Assembly: GCA_002898315.1 (NCBI GenBank)
Contig: BEHV01000008.1
Coordinates: 1-64,000, forward strand
DNA: 64,000 bases
From: a bacterium HR19
GTDB lineage: Bacteria > Calescibacteriota > Calescibacteriia > Calescibacteriales > Calescibacteriaceae
Direction of reading: 5' to 3'
The notes under the pieces: generated by a model
Seen by the model: the letters and a program-made list of their open reading frames with translations, nothing else
Told to the model about the DNA's origin: nothing
Databases searched by the model: none
In this document: piece by piece, positions 1-9,259 of the stretch
Position numbering within the stretch: the first letter of the stretch is position 1
Layout of the letters: each line of letters starts with the position of its first letter
Position numbers and translations under genes: made by a program

Positions 1-311
1 GCCTGTCCGCCAAAAGTGAAAACAAGCTGAATAACCAATTTATCTGGGAACGCGCTTTTTATCTCTGTATAGTATGAAAGCAATCTTATAGCAAACTCTT
101 TTGATATTTTGAGCTGAAACTCAAAGTTTATGACTGCCTCCGAATCTTTATATTTCCCTAAAAAAAGCTTGTCAACTCTTTTTTGTCTGACATGCGGGAA
201 CTCAACATTCTCAACTTTTTCAATCTTTATATCTCCTATTCTGCAAAGACGGAGTATTTCTTCTTCCACTCCCGCAAAAAGGTCTTTTAAAGTTATATCA
301 AATCTTTGCAT
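1..311 (-). CDS. Rpn/PD-(D/E)XK family nuclease, N-terminal part (truncated by window edge)
   Basis: The reverse strand is open from an ATG at 309-311 to the window edge, giving 103 residues that begin MQRFDITLKDLFAGVEEEIL. The stretch VRQKRVDKLFLGKYKD followed by EAVINFEFQLK fits the PD-(D/E)XK core of Rpn-type (recombination-promoting nuclease/DUF4351-like) proteins: an Asp, then an acidic E-x-Q strand. Family members are often annotated as putative transposases but act as DNA endonucleases or recombination-promoting factors. The C-terminal part is outside the window, so intactness cannot be judged. No Shine-Dalgarno precedes the ATG. It is divergent from the lipoprotein gene at 508. Confidence 0.65.
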   Translation of the reverse strand, partial: MQRFDITLKDLFAGVEEEILRLCRIGDIKIEKVENVEFPHVRQKRVDKLFLGKYKDSEAVINFEFQLKISKEFAIRLLSYYTEIKSAFPDKLVIQLVFTFGGQ

Positions 312-494
312 GATTTAATTAATTAAGACATTTTGGTATTTTGTTCTGAATTCCTCTCGTTTTATTTAAGTATCGTATCTAAAAAATTCCGGGAAGCATT
401 CACTATTTTGGGTAGGTTCAGGTTAAAAGGAGAGAAAACGAAGCACAATAACCTCATTTAAAACAAAGATTTTGTCTATATCAGCAAAAATTAA

Positions 495-500
495 TAAATT
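495..500 (+). promoter_or_regulatory. Candidate -10 element (TAAATT) 7 nt before the ATG at 508
   Basis: TAAATT followed by seven nucleotides and then the ATG. There is no Shine-Dalgarno, so the transcript may be leaderless. No clear -35 is visible. Confidence 0.35.
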
Positions 501-507
501 TTTTTAA

Positions 508-2409
508 ATGAAGATTATACCTGACACAAGGAAAATAATCGGTCTTTACCATCTTCATCTCCCGTTTTTTCTAATTTTTGCTTTTTCTCTTAATTCATGT
601 GAAAAACCCAAAAAAGTAGAAATTGAACCACCCATATCAGATGACAAAATAATAGAAAAAAGAATATCAATAAAAGAGATAAAAATGAGCTACCCTCAAA
701 ATCTAACCTTTTTCACAGCCGGAACCGAACTTCAAATTTCCCTCCAACTTTCATGTCCCGATTTCCCAAGAAAAATAAGCATATCAGCAGAAGTATCAGA
801 TGAAAAAAACCAAAACCCACTGAAAGTTTCTCCCGCTGAAATCACTTGTCTTGGAGAGCAGGAATACTCACTCTCCATCTCCATACCATCAGAAATAGAA
901 GGTTTGTTCTACTTAAAAATCGCTTTAAAAAGCGACTTCCCGCAAGATATAACACAGTTCATAACTAAAAAGGTCTATATTGTGAAATTTGAAGGTTCTG
1001 AACACGTGATGAGAAACTGGAAGCAGATAGCTCAAAAAACAATACCAAAGCTTGGGAAAATACAAATCTACGACGAAGATGAAAAAATAAAATTTCTCGC
1101 CACATCTGGAAATAACATAATATCTTTTGATTTTTACCCGCAAAGTAACTCGTTCTCCGAACCCTCAACTATCTTTTCCCTATCAGCAACTCAAAATTCT
1201 CCTTCGGAAAAAGTTGAAATCATACAAAGCATAAAAATAGGAGATAAATACCTGCTTATTATAAAAGCTCTTTCTGAGTTCAGGTTGATTGAAGTATCAA
1301 AAGATAATAACTCGCAAGATTACGGTAAAATAAGTAGCACCCTGATAAGCGATGCCTATATAGAAAGTCCAGAACGCTATATATTTTTTGACTCAACATG
1401 CTCAAAATTAATCGCTATATCTAAATCTGGAAAAAACATAAACGAGATTCCGCTCTCTTCACCCTGCTTTTTCTACTACCAACCCCAAGGAAAAAGAGAA
1501 GAAATAATTTATCTATCTCCAACCTCTGATGGGACAGGAATATTTGCTGTGTCAGAAAAATTTTCATCTGAAAATTTCACAGAAAAGATAACAGATATCA
1601 CATTTGACCAGATTCTTACAAACGATAAAGGGGAAATAATCTTTTTCAAGTTAGGTGTAGACAACTTTTTGAACATACAACTCAAAGTAATGAAGCTCAC
1701 AGCTGATAAAAACATAGAACGAAGAGAAGTTCTTCTGCCCTTGCCCAAGACAGCTGTAAATTCCTTGAGATACATACCTTTGAGTGAAAACAAAATCTTT
1801 GTATATTATGAACCAACTTATAAAAATTCAAACACAGTAGTCGTAAGCGTCATAAACATATCAGATGAAACAGGAATAGAGAAAACATTTGCAGTCCAAA
1901 AACTCAACAACATATTCATAAAATCATCAGGGAACAAAAAACTTATCGCATTTTACGAAAGAGATAAAATAGCAGGATTTTTATTTGATGGTATAAATCT
2001 CGCAAGAAACTTCACTGGATACTTTTCGGGAGATCCAATAGATTTTTCGTCATCTCAAGACGAAATATTGATAGTATCAAGAGGTTCCGGTAGATTGGTC
2101 TTCTTCGTTTTCTCAGATAAATCGTCAGATTACTTTTTCACAAACTCAAAGGTTCTATCATATAGATACTTCATAATCTCTCCACAAATATTTTTTATGA
2201 TTTTCACAGATGATACAAGGTGCTGGGAAGGAGGAACCTGCTACGGGAGTGAATTCTCATTTATAAAATTGCAATCAATCACAATTGAAGAGAAATTTTT
2301 TGAGCATACAAGAGCTATATCACAAAGATTTGTTGGATTCACACTAAAATATAAATTCCCGCTGTGCATAATTCAAGACATAGATAAAATACTGATTTTC
2401 ATGAGATAA
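508..2409 (+). CDS. Predicted lipoprotein of unknown function (633 aa)
   Basis: A basic start, a hydrophobic stretch (about residues 14-28) and LNSC with Cys31 form a type II signal peptide, so the product is probably lipidated and exported. Residues 40-160 look like a beta-sandwich module (alternating strands ending in KKVYIVKFEG). The rest is beta-rich with recurring short strands that could form an irregular propeller, but I recognise no family. A CWEGGTCYGSE segment near residue 570 may hold a disulphide. There is no Shine-Dalgarno, and a TAAATT sits 7 nt before the ATG. The downstream neighbour is convergent. Function is unknown. Confidence 0.8.
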   Translation: MKIIPDTRKIIGLYHLHLPFFLIFAFSLNSCEKPKKVEIEPPISDDKIIEKRISIKEIKMSYPQNLTFFTAGTELQISLQLSCPDFPRKISISAEVSDEKNQNPLKVSPAEITCLGEQEYSLSISIPSEIEGLFYLKIALKSDFPQDITQFITKKVYIVKFEGSEHVMRNWKQIAQKTIPKLGKIQIYDEDEKIKFLATSGNNIISFDFYPQSNSFSEPSTIFSLSATQNSPSEKVEIIQSIKIGDKYLLIIKALSEFRLIEVSKDNNSQDYGKISSTLISDAYIESPERYIFFDSTCSKLIAISKSGKNINEIPLSSPCFFYYQPQGKREEIIYLSPTSDGTGIFAVSEKFSSENFTEKITDITFDQILTNDKGEIIFFKLGVDNFLNIQLKVMKLTADKNIERREVLLPLPKTAVNSLRYIPLSENKIFVYYEPTYKNSNTVVVSVINISDETGIEKTFAVQKLNNIFIKSSGNKKLIAFYERDKIAGFLFDGINLARNFTGYFSGDPIDFSSSQDEILIVSRGSGRLVFFVFSDKSSDYFFTNSKVLSYRYFIISPQIFFMIFTDDTRCWEGGTCYGSEFSFIKLQSITIEEKFFEHTRAISQRFVGFTLKYKFPLCIIQDIDKILIFMR

Positions 2410-2437
2410 GCAGGTGAGATAGAAGACATTTAGAATT

Positions 2438-3625
2438 TCAGTATGATCTGGGCAGTCCAAGAACATGCTCAGCCGTGAGGTTCAAAATCATCTCATTTGA
2501 TACGGGAGCGGTTTTCAAAAGTCGGGCGGAATCCCACAGAATTATGAAAAAGTTATCTTCAACAAAACCAGCTCCACCGTATGTCTGTATTGCTCTATCA
2601 ACCGCTTGAAGCAAAAGCTCAGCTGCAAGGTATTTTGCAGAGTTAGCGAGAAACATAACCTCCTGCGGTGGAAGGTTTTTATCATAAGCCCAAGCAGATT
2701 TATACACAACTAATCTGACCGCTTCTTGCCTTATCTTCACATCAGCCAGAGGATGCTGTATCGCCTGATAACTCCCAATAGGTCTTTCACCAAAAACACA
2801 CCTTTGATTTGCATACTCAACAGCTCTTTTTAAGCAGAACTCACTCAAACCAACAGCAGAAGCTCCAGCAAGAATTCTCTCGGGATTCAAACCGTTGAAC
2901 ATAACAAAAACCCCCTGATTCTCCTCACCAACAAGGTTCTCCTCTGGAACTTCAACATCTTCAAAAAAGATAGTAAATTGGTTCATTCCCTCTATTCCTC
3001 TTGTGTTGAGCTTGTGCATCTTTATACCTTTTGATTTCAGGTCAACCATAAAGAGAGAAAGTCCATACATTTTCGGAAGCCCTTTTTTTGAAAGCTCTGA
3101 GTAAGGTATTGTTCTTGTTATAAGAAGTATGTAATCTGCAACATCTGCACCGGTTATATATGTTTTCTCTCCGTTTATTATGTATCTTCCGTTTTTCTTT
3201 TGAGCGAATGTTTTTATTCTGAATGTGTTTGTCCCTGCTTCCGGTTCTGTCACTCCGAGGGCGCATTTTATTTTTCCCTCAGCCATAGCAGGCAAAAACT
3301 TTTTTTTGAGCTGCTCGCTACCGTTTCTGATGATGCAAGATTCCGCACAGATTGTAAGGACAAACAGAGCATTTCCTATTCCATATTTTGCGAGCTCTTC
3401 CATAGCTACGGTGCTTCCGAGAAGACCTATTCCTGTTCCGCCATATTCTTGGGGGACAATAGAGCCCAAAAATCCGGCTTTTGAAAGCTCATCCCATATC
3501 TCCTGAACGAATTCGTTTCTTCTTATCTTCTCAAAAAGTTCTTTCCTTCTGCCTTCAAATTTTTTGTGTATTCTTTCTGCTGTCTCCTTTGCCATTTCAA
3601 TCTCCGGCTGAAAAGCAAAGTCCAT
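2438..3625 (-). CDS. Acyl-CoA dehydrogenase
   Basis: FAD-dependent acyl-CoA dehydrogenase of 395 aa, the usual length for the family, catalysing alpha,beta-desaturation of acyl-CoA in fatty-acid or branched-chain oxidation. The N-terminal helical domain ends with VPQEYGGTGIG. The FAD/substrate signature CALGVTEPEAGTNT lies at 121-134, the second signature region is YGGAGFVEDN, and Glu378 in the C-terminal SNEMILNL segment aligns with the catalytic base of the MCAD-type family. The start is set by a strong AAGGAGGTGATAAG immediately upstream. It is divergent from an acyl-CoA ligase with an inverted repeat between them, suggesting co-regulation. Chain-length specificity cannot be read from the sequence. 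Confidence 0.93.
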   Translation of the reverse strand: MDFAFQPEIEMAKETAERIHKKFEGRRKELFEKIRRNEFVQEIWDELSKAGFLGSIVPQEYGGTGIGLLGSTVAMEELAKYGIGNALFVLTICAESCIIRNGSEQLKKKFLPAMAEGKIKCALGVTEPEAGTNTFRIKTFAQKKNGRYIINGEKTYITGADVADYILLITRTIPYSELSKKGLPKMYGLSLFMVDLKSKGIKMHKLNTRGIEGMNQFTIFFEDVEVPEENLVGEENQGVFVMFNGLNPERILAGASAVGLSEFCLKRAVEYANQRCVFGERPIGSYQAIQHPLADVKIRQEAVRLVVYKSAWAYDKNLPPQEVMFLANSAKYLAAELLLQAVDRAIQTYGGAGFVEDNFFIILWDSARLLKTAPVSNEMILNLTAEHVLGLPRSY

Positions 3626-3689
3626 CTTATCACCTCCTTCAAATCTATCTTACAAATTCAAGCCGACGATTTTAGAATTTACAAGAAAA

Positions 3690-3707
3690 TTTGAACGATT
3701 GTTCAAA
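3690..3707. promoter_or_regulatory. 18-bp inverted repeat, candidate operator of the divergent acyl-CoA genes
   Basis: TTTGAACGATTGTTCAAA has two perfect 7-bp arms around a 4-bp centre. It lies about 65 bp from each start codon of the divergent acyl-CoA dehydrogenase and acyl-CoA ligase genes. The shape resembles operators of TetR-family FadR/PaaR-type repressors (TGAAC, central bases, GTTCA). Direct view: the palindrome and its position. Inference: a fatty-acyl-responsive repressor acts here. No TetR-type gene is in the window. Confidence 0.5.
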
Positions 3708-3770
3708 AAAATCTTTTGATTTTTCAACCTAAAAAACCAACAAGAATCACTAAAATATAGAAAGGGAAAA

Positions 3771-5438
3771 ATGATAGAAAGAGCCGAGAAGATAAAGCAA
3801 AAAATCAATACCATAAGGGAAAACATAAGAGATGTCATATATTCTCTGAAGGTCCTTGACTGGTTCATAAAAGAAAACGATTCTAACTATAAGGACTTTT
3901 TAATAAATCTCATAAAAGGAATAATGGGAGATATAGAGCCAATAAGAAGGCAGGCGGAAAAAAGAGGTCAAAAACCAGCTGTAATATGGGAAGGTGGAAC
4001 GAGGTCCCACAAAGAGCTTTTTGAAAGAGCGGAAGCGCTTGCAAAATTCCTCACAGAAAACGGAGTATCACAGAAAGATAAAATCGCTCTCATATCTCCC
4101 AACACACCAGAAGCGCCTGAAATATGGTTAGCTTCAAACCTCATAAGAGCCCACTTCATCCCAGTAAACTACCGACTGAAATCACAAGAGATAAAATACA
4201 TAATGGAAAACTCAGAGTGCCAGATAGTTATATACCACGAAGAAGTAGAAGAAGAGGTCAAAAAGAGCGGAAAATACAAAATAGAGCTTGAAATAAAAGA
4301 AAGCAAAAAAGAAATGTCTTCTTATGAAAAGGCAATTGAAGAGGGGTTGAAATCTGAAATAAGAATAAAAATTCCTCCCGCAAGCAAAAGCAAGATGATA
4401 ATTTATACCTCGGGGACAACCGGGAAACCAAAAGGGGCTTACAGACCTTTAAAAGCTCTCAACGCATTTTTGTTTATAGCTACCGCAGGGTACGAATTCG
4501 GAATAAGCAAAAACGACAGACACCTTGTCGTATGCCCTCTGTACCACTCTGCTCCACTATTTTTCGCTCAACTTCATCTCACTCTCGGCGCAACTATAAT
4601 AATAGAAAAAAAGTTCAGAGTAGAAAGATTTGTAAAAGCAGTATCAGAGCACAAAGCTACTACAACCTTCGTAGTGCCATACATAATCTCAGAAATCCTA
4701 GAGCATCTTCCCGAAATCAAAAAAGATGAGCTGAAAAGTTTAAGAAAGGTGATATGCGGTGGAGCATTTTTATCACCACACCTCAAAAGAAGATTTTCAG
4801 AAGAGTTCGGTCCAATCTTATATGAGTTCTATGGCTCAACTGAAACAAGCATAAACTCTATCTTAAAACCCTATGATATTCCGAAGAAAGCAGAAAGCGT
4901 AGGAAAAATCTATCCGCTCACAAAAATAAAAATAATAGATGAAGACGGAAACAAATGTCCCCCAAACAAAATAGGAGAAATATTTGTCAAATCTCCGTTT
5001 ATGATGCGCGGATACTACAAAGATGAAGAATATACGAAACAGTGGGTAAGAGATGGATTCATATCAGCGGGAGATATAGGAAAAATAGACGAAGATGGAT
5101 ACCTTTACATAACTGACAGAAAAAAAGATATGATAATAAGCGGGGGAGTGAATATATATCCAGCAGAGATAGAGTCCGCATTATACGAGCATCCTGCTGT
5201 GAAACTCTGTGCGGTTGTAGGCGTTCCAGATGAAAAATGGGGAGAAAGAGTCAAAGCATTTATTGTGCTGAAAAAGGGATTTTCTATCACAGAAAAAGAA
5301 CTTGAAGAATTTCTCAGGTCAAAAATCGCTGGATACAAAATACCACGAGAATGGGAATTCGTTGATGAGCTACCCATAACTCCCTCAGGAAAAATACTGA
5401 AAAGAGAACTCAGAAAAACTCAAGAGAAAATAAGATGA
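3771..5438 (+). CDS. Acyl-CoA synthetase (AMP-forming ligase)
   Basis: ANL-superfamily ligase that activates a carboxylic acid, probably a fatty acid, to its CoA thioester through an acyl-adenylate. The ATP loop IYTSGTTGKPKG is at 211-222, followed by YGSTET, the GDIGKIDEDGYLYITDRKKD hinge region, then SGGVNIYPAEIE and the C-terminal PSGKILKREL with the catalytic Lys. The first 50 residues are a charged helical extension not typical of the family. An internal ATG at 3924 would give a conventional N-terminus, but its spacing to AAAAGGA is poor, and the longer start has GAAAGGG upstream. It faces an acyl-CoA dehydrogenase across an inverted repeat, so fatty-acid degradation or uptake is likely. 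Confidence 0.9.
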   Translation: MIERAEKIKQKINTIRENIRDVIYSLKVLDWFIKENDSNYKDFLINLIKGIMGDIEPIRRQAEKRGQKPAVIWEGGTRSHKELFERAEALAKFLTENGVSQKDKIALISPNTPEAPEIWLASNLIRAHFIPVNYRLKSQEIKYIMENSECQIVIYHEEVEEEVKKSGKYKIELEIKESKKEMSSYEKAIEEGLKSEIRIKIPPASKSKMIIYTSGTTGKPKGAYRPLKALNAFLFIATAGYEFGISKNDRHLVVCPLYHSAPLFFAQLHLTLGATIIIEKKFRVERFVKAVSEHKATTTFVVPYIISEILEHLPEIKKDELKSLRKVICGGAFLSPHLKRRFSEEFGPILYEFYGSTETSINSILKPYDIPKKAESVGKIYPLTKIKIIDEDGNKCPPNKIGEIFVKSPFMMRGYYKDEEYTKQWVRDGFISAGDIGKIDEDGYLYITDRKKDMIISGGVNIYPAEIESALYEHPAVKLCAVVGVPDEKWGERVKAFIVLKKGFSITEKELEEFLRSKIAGYKIPREWEFVDELPITPSGKILKRELRKTQEKIR

Positions 5439-5555
5439 AAATTTTCAAAAAATCGTGAGTGGCTTTTATACCGAAAAGATATTTTGAAGTATGCAATTTC
5501 TAATACCAAAATAATTAAATATTCTTTCAATTTCGTAAAAAAGGAGGAGAGGGAA

Positions 5556-6824
5556 GTGGGAAAGAGAAATGAAAAAAACGGAAAATCTTACGTAAAATGT
5601 CTGAGGTGCAGAGAGTGTAAAAGAGAATACGAAATTGCTCCAATTCATATCTGTGATGTGTGCTTTGGTCCCCTTGAAGTAGAATACGAATATGAAAGAA
5701 TAAAGCTAACAAAAAGCATGCTCAAATCAAGGAAACCAAACATGTGGAGGTACAGAGAGCTCCTGCCAATAGACGGCGACCCGGTGGTTTATGATGTAGG
5801 ATTCACCCCGCTTTTCAGAGCAAAAAACCTTGAAAAATACTTTGGATGCAAAGAGATATGGATAAAAAACGATGGAGTAAATTTTCCGACACTTTCTTTC
5901 AAAGATAGAGTTGTAGCAATCGCCGTAAAGAAGGCAAAAGAGTTTGGTTTCAACGCTGTGGCTTGCGCATCAACAGGAAACCTCGCAAACTCAGTATCAG
6001 CAATCGCCTCAATATACGGAATGAAGGCATTTATCTTCATACCCTATGACCTTGAACCCACGAAAATCCTCGCATCATCAATATACGGAGTCGAAGTGAT
6101 AGGAATAAAAGGAAGCTACGACGATGTCAATCGTTTATGCGCAGAGATAGCAGAAAAATATAAAATAGCTTTTGTCAACATAAACATAAGACCGTTCTAC
6201 TCCGAGGGATCTAAATCTTACGGATTTGAAATAGCTGAACAACTCTCTTTCAAATTACCAGACCATATAGTGGTTCCTATGGCAGGTGGTTCTCTCATAA
6301 CAAAAATATGGAAGGCATTTCAGGAGTTCAAAACCATAGGATTACTCAAAGAAGTTGATACAAAAATGTACGGTGCTCAACCCGAGGGATGCGCCCCGAT
6401 AGTCAATGCAGTGAAAAAAGGGCTCGCAATATTCACCCCAGTGAAAGAACCGAAAACAATAGCAAAGTCCCTCGCAATAGGCAATCCCCCAGATGGATAC
6501 TACGCAGCAAAAGTCATAAGAGAATCAGGTGGATGGGCAGAGTGCCCATCAGACCAAGAAATAATATCAGCAATAAAAATACTCGCAGAAAAAGAAGGAA
6601 TATTTACAGAAACCGCAGGCGGAGTCACTTTCGGAGCATTCATAAGATTACTTGAATCAGGAAAAATATCAAAGTCAGATAGTGTTCTCATATCTCTCAC
6701 CGGAAATGGATTGAAAACCCAAGAAGCATTAGCAGAATATATCCCCCCCATAAAAATCATAGAACCTTATGTTGAGAGATTTGAGGAAGCGTTCAAAAAT
6801 GATTTGGCGAAGTTTAAACAATAA
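5556..6824 (+). CDS. thrC: Threonine synthase
   Basis: PLP enzyme converting O-phosphohomoserine to threonine and phosphate. I set the start at a GTG at 5556 because AAGGAGGAGAGG ends five bases before it. The open frame extends 24 codons further upstream to a TTG with no ribosome site. With this start (422 aa) a Cys cluster (Cys15, Cys18, Cys21, Cys33, Cys36) forms a zinc-ribbon-like N-terminus, as in archaeal and thermophile enzymes. The PLP lysine is in SFKDR (Lys116). The phosphate-binding region is VACASTGNLANSVSA and the C-terminal part ends in SLTGNGLKTQEAL. A cysteine-synthase-like gene follows after 36 bp, probably in one operon. Confidence 0.92.
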   Translation: MGKRNEKNGKSYVKCLRCRECKREYEIAPIHICDVCFGPLEVEYEYERIKLTKSMLKSRKPNMWRYRELLPIDGDPVVYDVGFTPLFRAKNLEKYFGCKEIWIKNDGVNFPTLSFKDRVVAIAVKKAKEFGFNAVACASTGNLANSVSAIASIYGMKAFIFIPYDLEPTKILASSIYGVEVIGIKGSYDDVNRLCAEIAEKYKIAFVNINIRPFYSEGSKSYGFEIAEQLSFKLPDHIVVPMAGGSLITKIWKAFQEFKTIGLLKEVDTKMYGAQPEGCAPIVNAVKKGLAIFTPVKEPKTIAKSLAIGNPPDGYYAAKVIRESGGWAECPSDQEIISAIKILAEKEGIFTETAGGVTFGAFIRLLESGKISKSDSVLISLTGNGLKTQEALAEYIPPIKIIEPYVERFEEAFKNDLAKFKQ

Positions 6825-6860
6825 CAGCAAATTTCTCAAAAGCGGAGGAAAGCCCCTGAT

Positions 6861-7883
6861 ATGGATTATGTAGACCACGAACTATTGAAAACCCTTGAGG
6901 AAGCGAAAAAATACTCAATAATATCTAAAATAGGAAACACTCCTCTTGTTAAACTTTCAAGATTGAAGGAATTCCTCAAAATACCAAAAAATGTCAATAT
7001 ATGGGCAAAGGTAGAAGGATTGAACCCCGGTGGCTCCGTAAAAGATAGACCAGCTATATTCATGATAGAGGAAGGAATAAGGTCGGGAAAGCTGACAAGA
7101 GAAAAGATAGTCCTTGACTCAACATCGGGCAACACCGGGATAGCTTATGCAATGATATGCGCAGCACTGGGAATAAGATTGCGACTTTGCATTCCCTCAA
7201 ACGCCTCATTTGAACGGCTCAAAATTCTCACTATACTTGGAGCAGAACTTATATTGACAAACCCTCTTGAAGGTTCAGACGGAGCAATGGCAGAGTGTAT
7301 GAAAATTTATGAAAAAGAACCAGATAAATACTTCAAACCAGACCAATACTCAAATCCCGAAAACCCAAGAGCTCACTACGAAACAACCTCAATGGAAATA
7401 TGGAGAGATACAGGAGGAAACGTTGACTTTTTCGTGGCAGGAGTAGGAACGGGCGGAACGATAATGGGAGTAGGCAAAAGATTAAAATCTCTCAAAGGTT
7501 CTATAAAAATCGTTGCTGTTGAACCAGAAGAACCAATTCACGGCATTGAGGGATTGAGAAACACCAACTACTCGGCGATCCCAAAGATATTTGATAAAAA
7601 CTTTCCAGACCTATACATAAAAGTGAGGACAGAAGAAGCATATCAGACCGCAAGGATAACAGCTCTCTGCGAGGGATTGTTCGTCGGCGCTTCATCTGGT
7701 GCATCTCTTAAAGCATGCGAAATTCTTGCAAAAGAAGTAGCAAACGGAATAAAAGACCAAATAAATATAGTGACCATACTCCCCGACTCGGGAGATAGAT
7801 ATTTCTCCTCACGAATGTGGGAAGACAAGAAATTTGTTGAACTTATAAACAAGATAAGATGGAAAAAGGAAACAGGAAAGTAA
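6861..7883 (+). CDS. Cysteine synthase family protein (O-acetylserine sulfhydrylase type)
   Basis: Fold-type II PLP enzyme of 340 aa. NPGGSVKDR contains the Schiff-base lysine (Lys61), STSGNTGIA binds substrate carboxylate, GVGTGGTIMGVG binds PLP phosphate, and the C-terminal PDSGDRYFS carries the pyridine-nitrogen contact. These support a CysK/CysM-like beta-replacement enzyme making cysteine from an activated serine and sulphide. O-phosphoserine or cystathionine chemistry cannot be excluded. It lies 36 bp after thrC with GGAGG upstream of its ATG, so the two probably form an amino-acid biosynthesis operon. Confidence 0.88.
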   Translation: MDYVDHELLKTLEEAKKYSIISKIGNTPLVKLSRLKEFLKIPKNVNIWAKVEGLNPGGSVKDRPAIFMIEEGIRSGKLTREKIVLDSTSGNTGIAYAMICAALGIRLRLCIPSNASFERLKILTILGAELILTNPLEGSDGAMAECMKIYEKEPDKYFKPDQYSNPENPRAHYETTSMEIWRDTGGNVDFFVAGVGTGGTIMGVGKRLKSLKGSIKIVAVEPEEPIHGIEGLRNTNYSAIPKIFDKNFPDLYIKVRTEEAYQTARITALCEGLFVGASSGASLKACEILAKEVANGIKDQINIVTILPDSGDRYFSSRMWEDKKFVELINKIRWKKETGK

Positions 7884-7955
7884 TAATCAAGAGAAAAAAC
7901 TATGTTTTTTGAGACCAACCAAATAGCATAAATCCAAAATTCAAAAAAATAAAAA

Positions 7956-7961
7956 TAAAAT
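7956..7961 (+). promoter_or_regulatory. Candidate -10 element (TAAAAT) 9 nt before the ATG at 7971
   Basis: TAAAAT then nine A/T-rich bases and the ATG. No Shine-Dalgarno is present, so a near-leaderless transcript is possible. Confidence 0.25.
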
Positions 7962-7970
7962 TTTTTATAT

Positions 7971-9254
7971 ATGCCTGTTTTCTCATATACAGGAGTAAAA
8001 GATAACAGAAAAGTGAGAGGAATTATTGAATCGTTCTCAAAATCCGACGCTATACAGAAACTTAAAAGCGAGGGAATAATAATAATAAAGATTTCTGAAA
8101 CATCAAAAAAAACGCTCACCTCAAAAAATGGCTCAAACCAACAAGCAAGCAAAAATCAAATTCCTCTTGATATCCTCTCCAGATTAAAAAATATCCAGAA
8201 CTCGGTATCTCTTTTTTCACGAATATCACTCAGAGATATAGAGGTTTTCTCACGGCAGATATCCTCACTACTCAAAGCAGGTATGTCGCTTACAGATTCT
8301 CTTGATACAGTAGCAAAACAAACAAAAAAACTCAATTTCAAACAACTCATAATGTCAATTTCAGAAGATATAAAAGGTGGAAAATCATTTTCACAAGCAT
8401 TAGGAGAACACAAAAACATCTTCCCTGAAATATACATAGGAATGGTGAAATCAGGAGAGACATCTGGGGACCTTGACAAAGTCATGGAGGACCTTGGAGA
8501 GTACCTTGAAAGACAAATAGCCATAAGATCAAAAGTATCATCTGCAATGATATATCCAATATTCGTTGTAGGAGTTATGGGAATTGTTCTGTGGGTTCTT
8601 CTGACTTTTGTTGTGCCGAAAATATCTCAGCTCCTTCAAGATGTAGGAAGGTCGTTGCCAATATACACAAAGGTTCTCATATTATTTTCAAAAATCGTAA
8701 GCACATCTCTACCATACCTCATAATTATGTTCTCGGCTCTGTTTTTCTTCCGCAAAAAAATCCTTTCCATACCAAAAGTAAGATACTACTTTGACCTTAT
8801 GCGACTCAAATTTCCGATATACTCAAAAATTCACCTCCTCGGAGAAACATATAGAATTTTCTCAACTCTCTCAACCCTTACCAAAGCGGGAGTTCCTCTC
8901 GTCAAAGCAATAGAGACAGCAGAAAATATAACATCTAACATACACCTCAAAAAAGTCCTAAAAGAAGCAAGAGAATATACAATAGAAGGAAAAAATATGT
9001 CAGAACGACTGGCGGAGTCGGAATTTTTCCCACCTATGATAGCCAACATGGTTGCAGTGGGAGAAAGGTCAGGAGAGCTGGAAAAAATGTTCTCAAACAT
9101 AGCTCATACCCTATCCTCTGAGCTTGAAACATTCGTAGCAGGAGTTACATCTCTTATAGAACCAATACTCATCGTATCAATAGGAGGAATGATTTTCCTC
9201 ATTATGCTATCTGTAATAGTCCCGATACTTGAAATAAACAAATCTATAATGTGA
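7971..9254 (+). CDS. gspF: Type II secretion / type IV pilus inner-membrane platform protein (GspF/PilC family)
   Basis: A 427-aa polytopic protein with the two duplicated T2SF domains of the family. The N-terminus MPVFSYTGVKDNRKVRGIIE is the usual GspF opening. The first domain begins at IEVFSRQISSLLKAGMSL and is followed by a hydrophobic segment (FVVGVMGIVLWVLLTFVVP). The second begins at FSTLSTLTKAGVPL, and a C-terminal membrane helix (LIVSIGGMIFLIMLSVIV) closes the protein. It anchors the assembly ATPase to the pseudopilus machinery in the inner membrane. A GspD secretin lies 6 kb downstream, but no ATPase or pseudopilin is nearby, so the secretion genes are scattered. Confidence 0.92.
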   Translation: MPVFSYTGVKDNRKVRGIIESFSKSDAIQKLKSEGIIIIKISETSKKTLTSKNGSNQQASKNQIPLDILSRLKNIQNSVSLFSRISLRDIEVFSRQISSLLKAGMSLTDSLDTVAKQTKKLNFKQLIMSISEDIKGGKSFSQALGEHKNIFPEIYIGMVKSGETSGDLDKVMEDLGEYLERQIAIRSKVSSAMIYPIFVVGVMGIVLWVLLTFVVPKISQLLQDVGRSLPIYTKVLILFSKIVSTSLPYLIIMFSALFFFRKKILSIPKVRYYFDLMRLKFPIYSKIHLLGETYRIFSTLSTLTKAGVPLVKAIETAENITSNIHLKKVLKEAREYTIEGKNMSERLAESEFFPPMIANMVAVGERSGELEKMFSNIAHTLSSELETFVAGVTSLIEPILIVSIGGMIFLIMLSVIVPILEINKSIM

Positions 9255-9259
9255 TTTTT

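Noticed and set aside
5484-5555. 24-codon upstream extension of thrC from a TTG
   Set aside because: No ribosome site lies before the TTG, while AAGGAGGAGAGG sits just before the GTG at 5556.
7643-8152. A 169-codon reverse frame with hydrophobic stretches
   Set aside because: It spans the cysteine-synthase end and the gspF start in antisense; the hydrophobic runs are the complement of Lys/Glu/Asn codons.
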